A DNA stretch of 64,000 nt, taken from positions 124,001 to 188,000 of the forward strand of contig DHLX01000018.1 in NCBI GenBank assembly GCA_002405475.1. The letters run 5' to 3'. Position numbers and translations under genes: made by a program. Of the stretch, positions 16,350 to 26,030 are shown piece by piece. The stretch is from Burkholderiales bacterium UBA4657. GTDB taxonomy: Bacteria; Pseudomonadota; Gammaproteobacteria; Burkholderiales; Burkholderiaceae_E. Below the pieces are notes generated by a model, which was given only the letters and a program-made list of their open reading frames with translations, had not been told where the DNA came from and did not search any database. The number at the start of each line of letters is the position of its first letter. Position 1 is the stretch's first letter.

Positions 16350-17378
16350 TTATTTTTTTGCAGAGGGCACACGGATTTTTTCCAGCGCTGCCTGGGTTTC
16401 ATTCCATAAGTCCATGCCAACCTGCGACGCAATATTGGCGTTGACTTTGGTCAGCATATTGCGCATGCGCTCTTTTTCTGCAATCGGCAGAAAGCGGATG
16501 TCCATACCTTTGGCACGCAGTTCCTCCAAAGCCTTGGCAGCTTCGGCGCGAGTGTCTTTACGCTCAAAATCACGCGATGCCACGGCCGCCTTGCGCAAAA
16601 CATCCTTTTCAGCGTTCGATAAACCATCCCAGTATTTTTTGCTGACCAGAACAATCCATGGGCTATAGACATGGCCGGAAACCGTTAGGAATTTTTGCAC
16701 TTCGTAGAATTTGCTGGACAGAATGGTATTGAACGGGTTTTCCTGTCCATCAACCGCCTTTGTTTCCAGGGCGACGAACAGTTCAGAAAAGGGCATGGGA
16801 ACAGCGTTGGCGCCCAAGGTCCTGAAGGCATCAAGATAGGTATTGTTTTGCATGACGCGCAATTTGATGCCATTCAAGTCTTCGAGTCTGTCGATACGAC
16901 GTTGGCTGTTGGTGAGGTTACGGAAACCGTTTTCCCAATAAACCAGACCAACCAGACCTTTTTCTTCCAGCTTGTCCATCACTTTTTTGCCGATAGGGCC
17001 ATCGAGAATGGCATCAGCTTCATCGGCGTTAAAAAACAGGAAGGGGGTGTCCCACAAACCCATTTCTTTCACGATACCGACCAGCGTTGCGGTCGAGCCG
17101 ACCATCATTTCCTGCGCGCCACCAATCAAGGCTTGCTGCATCTGTACGTCTGAACCCAGAGCCGCAGCACCAATACCGCGTACCTGCATCCTTCCACCTG
17201 ACAATTTCGCTACTTCATCGGCAAAGACCTTGACCGCACGGCCCTGGTTAGATTGCTCGTTCAAACCATAGCCAAAACGTACAATGCGTTGCTTGATGTC
17301 CTGGGCCAGTACCGATGTTGCTGTAAAGGTACAGACACCCCCCAAAATCAGGGCCGACAATACTCTTGATAACTTCAT
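16350..17378 (-). CDS. TRAP transporter substrate-binding protein (DctP family), probable gluconate-type
   Basis: Periplasmic binding protein of a TRAP carrier. The first ~25 residues form a signal peptide ending near VLAQ. The family arginine region (VMQNNTYLDAFRTLGANAVPMPFSELFVALE) contains the conserved NAVPM/SELFVAL segments that bind carboxylate ligands. It is the last gene of a gntK-dctQ-dctM-dctP run. The neighbouring gluconokinase and GntR-type regulator suggest gluconate or a related sugar acid as ligand (inference). Confidence 0.88.
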   Translation of the reverse strand: MKLSRVLSALILGGVCTFTATSVLAQDIKQRIVRFGYGLNEQSNQGRAVKVFADEVAKLSGGRMQVRGIGAAALGSDVQMQQALIGGAQEMMVGSTATLVGIVKEMGLWDTPFLFFNADEADAILDGPIGKKVMDKLEEKGLVGLVYWENGFRNLTNSQRRIDRLEDLNGIKLRVMQNNTYLDAFRTLGANAVPMPFSELFVALETKAVDGQENPFNTILSSKFYEVQKFLTVSGHVYSPWIVLVSKKYWDGLSNAEKDVLRKAAVASRDFERKDTRAEAAKALEELRAKGMDIRFLPIAEKERMRNMLTKVNANIASQVGMDLWNETQAALEKIRVPSAKK

Positions 17379-17412
17379 TTCAGTCTCCTTCAGGTTACAA
17401 AAAAAGTTGCTC

Positions 17413-18693
17413 TCACAACAACCACTTCAGCGGCACTGTCACAAGCTGCGGAAACAGCACGAACAGTGACAACAGAATCAAATAAGCAATCAAAAATGGG
17501 CTGGTGCCACGTATGACGGTTTCCATGCGCAATTTGCCGACCCCCGCCACCACGTTTTGTACCGTGCCGACCGGCGGGGTTATGAGCCCCAGACAACCGA
17601 CATAAATAAACATGAAACCGAAATAAACGGGATCAATTCCGGCCTTGATAGCCAGGGGTGCGCACACCGGGCCAAATATCAGAATGGTGGGGGTCAGGTC
17701 CATTGAAGTACCGACGGCCAACAAGAACACCATCATGACTGCCATGAACAGGATCTTGTTTTCCATGACCGGGCCGAAAACATTCGCCAATTGTCCAGGT
17801 AAATCTGCCAGGGTAATCATGTAAGCCGTGACCGTGGCGGCGCCACACAAAAACATGACCATGGCGGTAGTTTTAGACGCCGCGACCAGGACTTCATGAA
17901 TCTTTTTAAGGTTAAGCTCACGGTAAATAAAGGTCGAGACCAGAAAAGCGTAAACCGCAGCGACGACAGCAGCCTCGGTTGGAGTAAATATGCCGCCCTT
18001 GATACCCCCAAGAATAATGACCGGCATGAGCAGCGCAAAAAAACTGTCGTACAGCGACTTCCAGCGTACTGACCAGGGTTGTTTTTCGCCACGCGGCAAA
18101 TCATTATTACGCGCAATAAACCACCAGGCGACGAACAGAAACAGCCCCATCATCAATCCGGGGAAGACTCCGGCCAAAAACAGTTTGCTGATCGAGGTAT
18201 TGGTCGTTACACCATAAATGACGAACGGCATGGACGGTGGAATAATCGGCGCAATAATGCCGCCAGAGGCAATCAGCCCGGCGCTCGGCCCTTCCGGATA
18301 TTTCAATGACCTCATCATGGGCAGCAATATCGTCGCCAACGCTGCCGTATCAGCAATGGCGGAGCCACTCATTGAAGCCAATAAGATAGAAGCAATCACC
18401 GCCACAAAACCCAGTCCACCACGCACATGACCGACAAACGTGGAAGCCATATTGATAATGCGGCGTGACAGGCCACCGGCATTCATCAACTCCCCGGCCA
18501 GGATAAAAAACGGCACGGCCAGCAGGGCAAAGCTGTCGAAACCGGCCAGTAAATTTTGCGCCAGGAGCTGGGTATTGAAAAAATCGAGGTGGTACATCAT
18601 GACTACGCCCGAAGCAATCAAAGCAAATGCAATAGGCATACCGCATAACATTCCAGCCAGCAGAACGCCAAGAAAAATCAGGGTGACGGTCAT
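17413..18693 (-). CDS. TRAP transporter large permease (DctM family)
   Basis: Large membrane subunit that couples sodium-driven transport to the DctP binding protein. The 426-residue form starting at ATG 18693, after AAGGAAAA, has the expected dozen or more hydrophobic segments and family segments such as SGSAIADTAAL and GGIIAPIIPPSMPFVIYG. An in-frame extension upstream to 18765 would overlap dctQ and is rejected. Confidence 0.93.
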   Translation of the reverse strand: MTVTLIFLGVLLAGMLCGMPIAFALIASGVVMMYHLDFFNTQLLAQNLLAGFDSFALLAVPFFILAGELMNAGGLSRRIINMASTFVGHVRGGLGFVAVIASILLASMSGSAIADTAALATILLPMMRSLKYPEGPSAGLIASGGIIAPIIPPSMPFVIYGVTTNTSISKLFLAGVFPGLMMGLFLFVAWWFIARNNDLPRGEKQPWSVRWKSLYDSFFALLMPVIILGGIKGGIFTPTEAAVVAAVYAFLVSTFIYRELNLKKIHEVLVAASKTTAMVMFLCGAATVTAYMITLADLPGQLANVFGPVMENKILFMAVMMVFLLAVGTSMDLTPTILIFGPVCAPLAIKAGIDPVYFGFMFIYVGCLGLITPPVGTVQNVVAGVGKLRMETVIRGTSPFLIAYLILLSLFVLFPQLVTVPLKWLL

Positions 18694-18715
18694 TTTTTTT
18701 TCCTTTTGAATGAAT

Positions 18716-19195
18716 TCAGTGCTTGGCCGGCTGACGCGTACCCCAGGGGTCGCGGCGGATTTCATTAATGAGCAATACCAGCATGGCCAAGGCCATCACC
18801 AGCGTCGAAGCGGCGGCCAGCGAAAGCGGGTAATTCATGACGGGACTGAAACTTTCCTGACCTGCAACAACCTGCCCCCAGGACCCATGAATGACCATGA
18901 GCAGGCATGCGGCAATGACGGTGCGACTGACCCAGCGCGCTGCAATCAGCGCCTGGCCTTGTAATCGCGAAATGACCATGTCCAGACCCAGGTGTGTTCC
19001 TTCTGCGCTGGCAAGAATGGCACCGATACAAACCAGCCATACAAACAGCAGGCGCGCCAACTCTTCATAAAACGGCAAGCCGGTCTTGAAGCCATAACGC
19101 AACACCACATTGGAAAATACGGCCACCACCATAATGGCGAGGGTGACCGCCAGAAACCACTCGGTTACCTGGACAAATATCGGTTTTTTATGCAT
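18716..19195 (-). CDS. TRAP transporter small permease (DctQ family)
   Basis: Small membrane subunit of the TRAP carrier, 159 residues with four hydrophobic helices. The segment around LPFYEELARLLFVWLVCIGA is characteristic of the family. It lies 22 bp before dctM and 12 bp after gntK, consistent with one transcript. Confidence 0.9.
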   Translation of the reverse strand: MHKKPIFVQVTEWFLAVTLAIMVVAVFSNVVLRYGFKTGLPFYEELARLLFVWLVCIGAILASAEGTHLGLDMVISRLQGQALIAARWVSRTVIAACLLMVIHGSWGQVVAGQESFSPVMNYPLSLAAASTLVMALAMLVLLINEIRRDPWGTRQPAKH

Positions 19196-19207
19196 AGCGC
19201 TCTCCTT

Positions 19208-19726
19208 TTATGCAAGTACGGCGCTGGTTGCGCCACGTAACCAGGCCTTGGCACGAGCAATCAGACTGACAACCGGCTCAGTAGCATCCAGCGCCAATAC
19301 GTCTTGTTCCTGGCTCGGCACCTCAAGCACTTCAAACTGGCTGTTGACCAAACTGGGGGGGTAAAAATGGTCTGGGCGACTGGTAACCCGATGCAGGGCT
19401 GTGCTCTCGTCAATCTCGAGGTACAAAAATGTCAGGTTGGACAATTGCTGGCGAAACACGTCGCGGTAGCGCTGTTTCAGCGCCGAGCAGGCAATAACGG
19501 CACCTTGCGACCCGGACAATGACGCATCAATGATGGCCTGGAGCCAGCCGGCACGATCTTCATCGGTCAACGCAATGCCAGTCTTCATTTTTTGAATATT
19601 GCTGTCGGAATGAAACCTGTCACCTTCGATAAAGGGCAGATTCAAGGTTTGTGCAAGCTGGCGGCCCAACTCGGTTTTTCCACAACCGGCAACACCCATG
19701 ACCACAACGTAGGGTCGCATGTCCAT
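19208..19726 (-). CDS. gntK: Gluconokinase
   Basis: Phosphorylates gluconate to 6-phosphogluconate for the Entner-Doudoroff or pentose phosphate pathways. The P-loop is GVAGCGKTELG near residues 11-21, followed by the sugar-binding segment FIEGDRFHSDSNIQKM and ACSALKQRYRD, all standard for GntK (172 residues). It is the promoter-proximal gene of the transporter operon, with a GATAGCGCTATC operator 24 bp upstream of the start. No edd or eda genes are in the window. Confidence 0.94.
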   Translation of the reverse strand: MDMRPYVVVMGVAGCGKTELGRQLAQTLNLPFIEGDRFHSDSNIQKMKTGIALTDEDRAGWLQAIIDASLSGSQGAVIACSALKQRYRDVFRQQLSNLTFLYLEIDESTALHRVTSRPDHFYPPSLVNSQFEVLEVPSQEQDVLALDATEPVVSLIARAKAWLRGATSAVLA

Positions 19727-19750
19727 TTTGTCTCTCTTGAAATTATATTT

Positions 19751-19762
19751 GATAGCGCTATC
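19751..19762. promoter_or_regulatory. Candidate GntR operator 1
   Basis: Perfect 12-bp palindrome GATAGCGCTATC, 24 bp upstream of gntK. Its centre GCGC is typical of LacI-family operators, and an identical copy lies 137 bp away next to the divergent regulator. Confidence 0.75.
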
Positions 19763-19899
19763 ATGTACTAAGATACGGACTTTTGCAAGTGAAACATAAA
19801 ATCTTTGGTAGTCAAACGTTATTCAATCCAGATTTTTCTCACGTAAGCCCCGCATAAGTGCGGTAGATAGCCAGGATTTTTCCCAAAAAACCCCAAAAA

Positions 19900-19911
19900 G
19901 ATAGCGCTATC
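19900..19911. promoter_or_regulatory. Candidate GntR operator 2
   Basis: Second identical GATAGCGCTATC palindrome, 46 bp upstream of the gntR start. Two sites about 149 bp apart, centre to centre, could allow looping and autorepression. Confidence 0.75.
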
Positions 19912-19957
19912 CATAAAAACGTCGTTATCATGTACAACCGTGCTTTTTTAATTTGTT

Positions 19958-20983
19958 ATGACCCCATCTCCCCGTCGCCGTCGCTCTACAGGTCGTATCA
20001 CCCTGACCGAAGTCGCCAAAGAGGCCTCGGTGAGTCCCATTACCGCTTCGCGCGCCCTGCGTGGAGAAAGTTCGGTTTCGCAGGAGCTGGTTGAACGGGT
20101 ACGCCTGGCGGCAGATCGTCTGGGCTATATTCCCGACCCGGCTGCAAGAGCGCTGGCCTCAAGTCGATCCACCAGCGTCGCAGTCCTGGTTCCCATGCTG
20201 TCTAATATGGTCTTCGTCGATCTAATTGAGGCAGTCAATGACGTACTTTTTGAGGCCGGTTACCAGGCCTTGATCGGCATTACGCATTATGATCCGGCGC
20301 AGGAAGAAGTCCTGATAAGAAGCTACCTGTCACATCGGCCCGCAGGATTGATGGTCACCGGATTTGACCGTACCGAGGCCAGCCGCCGATTAATACAGGC
20401 CAGCGGCGTTCCTTGTGTGCATTTGATGGAAACCACGCACGCCCCCGAGGTGTACTGCGTCGGTTTTTCTCAGGAAAATGCCGGAGCAAGCATGACGCGG
20501 CATCTGATTGAGCGGGGGAGAAAGAAAATAGCCTATGTCGCCGCGCAGCTTGACCCCCGAACCATGCAACGTGCCACGGGTTACAGGCAGGTGCTTAAAG
20601 CCGAGGGGCTGTATGACGCTAAGCTGGAAGTCTTGTGTCCTGAACGGTCTTCGGTCAGTCTGGGGGCGCGTTTATTTGGCGAGTTGCTGCAAGCACACCC
20701 CGAAGTAGACGCGATTTTTTTTAATAATGACGACCTGGCCCAGGGTGCCCTGTACGCCGCGGCAGCAGCGCAGATATCGGTGCCAGAACAGATTGCCATA
20801 GGCGGTTTTAATAATTTGCCGGCCGGGGAGCAGATGATACCCTCCTTGACCACCATCGACACGCCTAGAAAAAAAATTGGCGAGCTGGCGGCACGTATGG
20901 TGATAGAGTTGGCTCAGGGCAAGGTCGTGCCACAAAACTCTGTGGATGTCGGCTTTGAGTTGATTGTGAGAAATAGCAGCTAA
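19958..20983 (+). CDS. gntR: LacI-family transcriptional regulator (GntR, gluconate)
   Basis: Repressor with an N-terminal LacI helix-turn-helix (residues about 14-60; LTEVAKEASVSPITASRALRG) and a periplasmic-binding-protein-like sensor domain. The VSPITASRAL recognition helix resembles that of E. coli GntR. It is divergent from the gntK-TRAP operon and flanked by two identical palindromes. Its stop overlaps the start of the following LysR gene by one base, so those two are probably co-transcribed. Confidence 0.9.
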   Translation: MTPSPRRRRSTGRITLTEVAKEASVSPITASRALRGESSVSQELVERVRLAADRLGYIPDPAARALASSRSTSVAVLVPMLSNMVFVDLIEAVNDVLFEAGYQALIGITHYDPAQEEVLIRSYLSHRPAGLMVTGFDRTEASRRLIQASGVPCVHLMETTHAPEVYCVGFSQENAGASMTRHLIERGRKKIAYVAAQLDPRTMQRATGYRQVLKAEGLYDAKLEVLCPERSSVSLGARLFGELLQAHPEVDAIFFNNDDLAQGALYAAAAAQISVPEQIAIGGFNNLPAGEQMIPSLTTIDTPRKKIGELAARMVIELAQGKVVPQNSVDVGFELIVRNSS

Positions 20984-21897
20984 TGAAACTTAAGCACATA
21001 GAGGCCTTTCATGCTGTCATGGTCGCTGGCAGTGTCAGTGGGGCCGCACGCCTGCTTAACGTGACGCAACCCGCTGTCACCACGACCCTGCAGCATGCAG
21101 AAATGCAACTCGGGTTTCCGCTCTTCAAACGCAAGAAACATCGTCTGATACCCACCCGGGAAGCACGCGAGCTTTACCCAGAAATTGAAAAATTGTTTGG
21201 GCAGCTGGAAACCGTACGTCGTATCAGCGCCAGCCTGAGTCAGGGACGCAGTGCAGAATTGAAAATTCTAGTGGCTCCCTCGCTGGCAGTACAAGCATTA
21301 CCCGAAGCCCTGAAAGCCTTTCGTAAGCGACATGCACGAACCCAAATTTCAATACGCACCCTACACTCGCGCGACATAGCACAAGCGATAGCACTGCGCG
21401 AAGCCGATATTGGATTTATCTATGGCTCGCAGCCGCATCCATCACTGGAAGAAAGCATCATTGCAGAAGGGCACCTGGTGTGCGTCTCGCAGAATGAGTT
21501 AGATAAAACCAGTGCCCTGGATGAAATAGATATTACCGATCTAAGCAATCAATCGGTCATACGACTCTATGAACGTGATCCTATCGGATCGGTCTTGTCC
21601 GATCTGTGCTCGCGCCAAGGCATCCGCTTCAGCGGGGGTATGACAGTACAAACTTATCACACCGCGCTAACTCTGGCAGAACACGGTTTCGGTATAGCGA
21701 TCGTTGACAACTTCACTGCAAGCGGCGCCACCACCCCATCGCTGAACATATTACGTCTCACGCCGCAAGTACGAATTCCCATTACCGCACTCACCAATCT
21801 GGCCGACGAGAATTCAACCACGTTGCAGCAAGTTATGATCGATTCGTTTGCCGAAGCATTACTGCGACTGACTGGTCGTAGCCAAAAATCACGGTAA
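20983..21897 (+). CDS. LysR-family transcriptional regulator
   Basis: LysR regulator of 304 residues: N-terminal winged helix (residues 1-60, AFHAVMVAGSVSGAARLLNVTQP) and a substrate-binding domain. Start ATG overlaps the TAA of gntR. Convergent with the racemase gene (2-bp gap). It may control the amino-acid genes to its right or the gluconate genes to its left; the sequence does not decide between them. Confidence 0.88.
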   Translation: MKLKHIEAFHAVMVAGSVSGAARLLNVTQPAVTTTLQHAEMQLGFPLFKRKKHRLIPTREARELYPEIEKLFGQLETVRRISASLSQGRSAELKILVAPSLAVQALPEALKAFRKRHARTQISIRTLHSRDIAQAIALREADIGFIYGSQPHPSLEESIIAEGHLVCVSQNELDKTSALDEIDITDLSNQSVIRLYERDPIGSVLSDLCSRQGIRFSGGMTVQTYHTALTLAEHGFGIAIVDNFTASGATTPSLNILRLTPQVRIPITALTNLADENSTTLQQVMIDSFAEALLRLTGRSQKSR

Positions 21898-21899
21898 AA

Positions 21900-22607
21900 C
21901 TAAACCACGAGTTCACAACCGGTAGAACGAAATACCAGTTGCTTTGCAAGTGCCAAAGTTGGATCAATGGAAGGAAAGGATTCAGCTTGTAGCGCTATTG
22001 GAACCTCGGTACAACCATAAACAAGAACTTCGGCCCCGCGTGAAAACAGATGATGAGCCACCCGCTTCAGCGTATCGGAAGCAAGTGACAAGTCGCCCGC
22101 CTTTACCGCCTGAATAGCCGGCATCACATGCTCATGCAATTCCTGTTCTGTGGGCAATACCCAGTCGAATTTTCCTTGACCGTGACTTTGATAAAGACCC
22201 GACTCAATAGTGGCAGCGGTAGCCAATAAGCCCAAACGGGGCTGACCATACTGCAATTCCACCTGCTCTAAAGTGGCTTTGACGATATGCAAAATTTCAA
22301 CCGGCGTCTGTGCCTGTAACTGTGAATGCCACAAATGCGCGGTATTACAGGGAATGGCAATTGACTCAACCCCAGCGGTCTCCAGGGTACGCACCCCTTT
22401 CAACATCGCAGAAAAAGGAGACGGCCCCCAACCAAAAAAAGCAGCAGTCCTATCGGGTATTTGTGGAACCGAATACACGATAAAAGGAATATGATCCTGG
22501 TCGGAGGCCGCCGAAGTTGCGTCAACCACCTTGCGCAAAAAATCAACCGTTGCCAGAGGCCCCATACCGCCCAAAACTCCCATGAGACGAAATGATGAGA
22601 CATTCAT
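21900..22607 (-). CDS. Aspartate/glutamate racemase family protein
   Basis: Cofactor-independent racemase of the aspartate/glutamate family (YgeA-like), 235 residues. Two catalytic cysteines are visible in IPCNTAH and YGCTEVP, and the N-terminal GVLGGMGPLAT is typical of the group. It follows a GltI-like binding protein by 19 bp on the same strand, so uptake and racemisation of an acidic amino acid may be linked (inference). YgeA relatives can act on other amino acids. Confidence 0.88.
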   Translation of the reverse strand: MNVSSFRLMGVLGGMGPLATVDFLRKVVDATSAASDQDHIPFIVYSVPQIPDRTAAFFGWGPSPFSAMLKGVRTLETAGVESIAIPCNTAHLWHSQLQAQTPVEILHIVKATLEQVELQYGQPRLGLLATAATIESGLYQSHGQGKFDWVLPTEQELHEHVMPAIQAVKAGDLSLASDTLKRVAHHLFSRGAEVLVYGCTEVPIALQAESFPSIDPTLALAKQLVFRSTGCELVV

Positions 22608-22626
22608 GGCAATGGTCTTGTAATGA

Positions 22627-23535
22627 TCAGCGAACTGGCTTGTCGGTCGGGTTCTTCAAATGGTCGGCCAATTCCTTACCCATGGGTAAATTCAGATTCA
22701 CATTTTTAGGGGGAATCGGCGACTGGAACCACTTGCGGTACAGGGTTGTGAATTCACCGGACTTCATCATTCCAATTAGTGTGTCATCAACAATCTTTTT
22801 GAAGGCCGGATCCTCACGCCGAACCATAATGCCGTAGGGTTCAACCAGCAAGGCATCACCAATAACGTCGAAGTCCTGGGGTTTTGCTGCATTAGCGCGC
22901 AGACCATACAGCAGAATGTCATCCATACCAAACGCGTCAGCACGGCCCTGTTCTACCAGCAGGAAACTTTCAGCATGGTCGCGACCAAAAATAACGTCGG
23001 TACCCAGGCCTCTTTCCTTAATGAAGTCCCTTATCACACCAACATTGGTTGTCCCAGTCGTCGATATGATGCGTTTACCCTTGAGGTCGTCCCAGGTTTT
23101 AATACCCGAATCCTTACGCACCAGAAAACGGGTACCTGTAAAGAAATGACTCATGGCAAATTCGACCTGTTTTTGACGTGCCTCGGTATTGGTCGTAGAG
23201 CCGCACTCAATATCAATGACGCCGTTTTGCAATAACGGAATACGGTTGGCTGAGGTCACTACCTGATACTTCACATTCAGGTTGGGGACACCGACATTTT
23301 TCTTTACTGCCTCAACTATTCTGGCGCATAAATCCATGGCGAAGCCTACTGGCTGAGCCTTGTCGTCGAGATACGAAAACGGCACCGAGGCATCACGATG
23401 ACCGACGGTGATAGTAGAAGTCTCTTTAATTTTGCCCAGTGTTCCTGCGCCCTGGGAGAATGCCGCAGTACTGATGGCGGCAGTCGAAATCAAAGTGAAC
23501 GCTGCGGTTGATAGCCAATGTTTTTTCATACGCAC
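22627..23535 (-). CDS. Amino-acid ABC transporter substrate-binding protein (GltI-like)
   Basis: Periplasmic binding protein of family 3, close in form to glutamate/aspartate GltI. It has a signal peptide (first ~27 residues, ending AAFSQG), the ligand segment HRDASVPFSYLD, and IECGSTTNTEARQKQVEF, which is diagnostic of GltI-type proteins. No ATPase or permease is nearby, so it would need a remote partner. It is divergent from a paralog at 23755. Confidence 0.9.
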   Translation of the reverse strand: MRMKKHWLSTAAFTLISTAAISTAAFSQGAGTLGKIKETSTITVGHRDASVPFSYLDDKAQPVGFAMDLCARIVEAVKKNVGVPNLNVKYQVVTSANRIPLLQNGVIDIECGSTTNTEARQKQVEFAMSHFFTGTRFLVRKDSGIKTWDDLKGKRIISTTGTTNVGVIRDFIKERGLGTDVIFGRDHAESFLLVEQGRADAFGMDDILLYGLRANAAKPQDFDVIGDALLVEPYGIMVRREDPAFKKIVDDTLIGMMKSGEFTTLYRKWFQSPIPPKNVNLNLPMGKELADHLKNPTDKPVR

Positions 23536-23754
23536 TCCATCTTGATAAAGGTTGAAATAGCAACTGCAGCCAATGACTGCAATCTCATTGTGGCCCGAAG
23601 CCTTCTTAAAGTGCTAATTAGATTTTCGTCATAAACCATAAATAAAACTAATACTCTACTGGTAAAAACACTCCATCAAGGCGAAACAAAAGATCATTTT
23701 TTGCTCAATGATGGAGTCAAGCCATTTTCAATGAATGATCAAAGGAGTACGATT

Positions 23755-24645
23755 ATGTGTCAATTATCACGTTTATTCTGGGTGATGCTGTTCAGTCTTC
23801 TGGCAAGTTACAGCCACGCTAACAGCAGCAGTCTCGAGCAAATCCAGCAATCAGGTGTCATCCGTATCGCTCATCGTGACGCATCCATCCCTTTTTCATA
23901 TGTTCTGGCCAAGGATCAGGCTCCGGTTGGTTTTGCTATCGATATTTGTCTAAAAATTGCCAGCAGTATCCGCGAACAACTGAAACGACCCAACCTGAAA
24001 ATAGAGTGGGTGCCGGTTTCATCTCCGACCCGCATACCCGCCATTCGTGACAATCTGGCTGACATGGAATGCGGCTCGACCACCAATAACCAGGAACGAA
24101 GAAAATCGGTCAATTTCGCCATTCCGCATTTTTTCGCAGCGGGGCGCATGATTGTCAACAAACAATCGGGAATAACACGCTGGAGCGACCTGAAAGGAAA
24201 AACCGTTGCCACGACGCAAGGCTCGACCAATGTCAGCTATCTGGAACGGGTGAATTACTCTTATGCGCTGAACGCCAGTATTGTTCTGGCGAAAGATCAT
24301 CGTGAAGCCTTTTCAATGGTGGAAAACGGTAAGGTGGTCGCCTTCGCCATGGACGACGTACTGCTAGCCGGTCTGCGTGCCTCTTCTGCCAAACCAAATG
24401 ATTATGAAATTGTTGGTGAACCGCAGTCGGTAGAACCCTACGCCATCATGTACCGGAAAGATGATGTTGAATTCGGACGCCTGATCAACCGTACCATTGT
24501 GGCGATGTTTCAAAGTGGAGAGTTTCAAACCCTGTACAAAAAATGGTTTGAATCGCCGATACCGCCCAACAATTTGAACCTGCAATTGCCCATGAATCAA
24601 CTCATGAGATACAACATTCGCTGGCCTTCAGACAAGGTAGATTGA
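23755..24645 (+). CDS. Amino-acid substrate-binding protein, paralog of the divergent neighbour
   Basis: Second GltI-like periplasmic binding protein, 296 residues from ATG 23755, which has AAAGGAG eight bases upstream. The signal peptide ends near YSHANSSS. It shares segments such as HRDASIPFSYV, MECGSTTNNQERRKSV and FESPIPP with the protein at 22627-23535, so the pair arose by duplication. It has no permease or ATPase beside it and meets mnmE tail to tail. Confidence 0.88.
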   Translation: MCQLSRLFWVMLFSLLASYSHANSSSLEQIQQSGVIRIAHRDASIPFSYVLAKDQAPVGFAIDICLKIASSIREQLKRPNLKIEWVPVSSPTRIPAIRDNLADMECGSTTNNQERRKSVNFAIPHFFAAGRMIVNKQSGITRWSDLKGKTVATTQGSTNVSYLERVNYSYALNASIVLAKDHREAFSMVENGKVVAFAMDDVLLAGLRASSAKPNDYEIVGEPQSVEPYAIMYRKDDVEFGRLINRTIVAMFQSGEFQTLYKKWFESPIPPNNLNLQLPMNQLMRYNIRWPSDKVD

Positions 24646-24650
24646 AGATA

Positions 24651-26030
24651 CTATTTTCCAATACAGAACTGACTGAAAATCCGCCCCAACAGATCATCGG
24701 CCCCAAACTCGCCAGTGATACTGTTGAGCTGCTCTTGTGCCAGGCGTAGTTCTTCGGCAAACAAATCGAGCTGTCTGTTGGTAATGTGGCCGTGCCCATC
24801 ATAGGCCTGTTGCCGCGCCTGTTGCAAATGGTTTTGTGCGGCTTGCAAGGCTTGCAAATGGCGCTCGCGCGCAATAAAGACACTGTCGCTGGTGTGTTCT
24901 ACTCCGACCAGGCGCAACAAGGTCTGTTGCAATAAATCCAGACCTGCATGAGTCTGCGCCGACACATAGACCGCGTTGCCTGCTACCCTGGGCTCCAGCC
25001 CGACAGCATCTATTTTGTTGAATACCCGCAGTACCGGTAGCGCTGCGGGAAAGCGCTCAGCAATACGCTGATTCGCCGCTTCATCCGGTGCCGTCAAATC
25101 GATCAAATGCAAAATGACATCGGCTCGTTCGACTTCCTGCCAGGTGCGCGCCACCCCTATGGCTTCCACGGTATCACTGGTCTCGCGCAGCCCGGCGGTA
25201 TCAATCACCAGCAAGGGGATGCCCTCGATGTTAATGCTCTGCTGCACCTTGTCGCGCGTGGTTCCAGCAATCGGGGTAACGATGGCAACCTCTTCACCGG
25301 CCAGGGCATTCAATAAACTCGACTTGCCGGCATTCGGCACGCCCGCCAGCACTACTTTCACGCCATCGCGCAACAAGGCACCCTGACGCGCACAAGCCAG
25401 TACACGTGCCAGTTGTTGTTCTATGGTTTGCAATTGCCCGAGAGCGTCCGCCTGCTGTAAGAATTCTATTTCTTCCTCAGGAAAATCCAGCGTCGCCTCG
25501 ACCAATAAACGCAAATGAATGAGCTGCTCCACTAGAGTATGAATTTCCTGCGAGAAAGCGCCAGCCAGTGATGCAGCCGCTGAACGTGCGGCGGCGACCG
25601 TTTGCGCTTCAATCAAATCGGCTACCGCTTCGGCTTGTGCCAGGTCGAGCTTGTCATTCAGAAAGGCGCGGCGAGTAAACTCCCCCGGCTCGGCGAGGCG
25701 CAGTCGTTCATTTCGGATGTGCGCCAGTTCCAGGCAACGCTGAACCAGTAGTTGCAGCACTACCGGGCCACCGTGCGCCTGTAATTCAAGTACGTCTTCG
25801 CCGGTATAAGAATGCGGTGCAGGAAAATACAGCGCCAGACCCTGATCCAAGGTCTGACCGTCAGCCGCGAGGAACGGCAGATAAGTGGCCTGGCGCGCTA
25901 CCAAATCACGACCGAACCAGGCTTGTACCAGCCAGCCCAGCGTCGGGCCCGAGACACGCACCACGCCAACACCACCGCGCCCAGGCGCAGTGGCAATGGC
26001 AATAATGGCCTCAGGCGTCGGGGCTTGCAC
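24651..26030 (-). CDS. mnmE: tRNA modification GTPase MnmE
   Basis: GTPase that partners MnmG in modifying wobble uridine of tRNAs, using formyl-tetrahydrofolate in its N-terminal domain. The G1 motif GVPNAGKS is at residues 230-237, DTAGLRET is G3, and the protein ends in the diagnostic CIGK. 459 residues is normal. The start overlaps the yidC end by 20 bp. Confidence 0.97.
   Translation of the reverse strand: MQAPTPEAIIAIATAPGRGGVGVVRVSGPTLGWLVQAWFGRDLVARQATYLPFLAADGQTLDQGLALYFPAPHSYTGEDVLELQAHGGPVVLQLLVQRCLELAHIRNERLRLAEPGEFTRRAFLNDKLDLAQAEAVADLIEAQTVAAARSAAASLAGAFSQEIHTLVEQLIHLRLLVEATLDFPEEEIEFLQQADALGQLQTIEQQLARVLACARQGALLRDGVKVVLAGVPNAGKSSLLNALAGEEVAIVTPIAGTTRDKVQQSINIEGIPLLVIDTAGLRETSDTVEAIGVARTWQEVERADVILHLIDLTAPDEAANQRIAERFPAALPVLRVFNKIDAVGLEPRVAGNAVYVSAQTHAGLDLLQQTLLRLVGVEHTSDSVFIARERHLQALQAAQNHLQQARQQAYDGHGHITNRQLDLFAEELRLAQEQLNSITGEFGADDLLGRIFSQFCIGK

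Noticed and set aside
16232..16432. 66-residue minus-strand frame at the dctP end
   Set aside because: Half of it overlaps dctP in another frame; the rest is AT-rich intergenic DNA.
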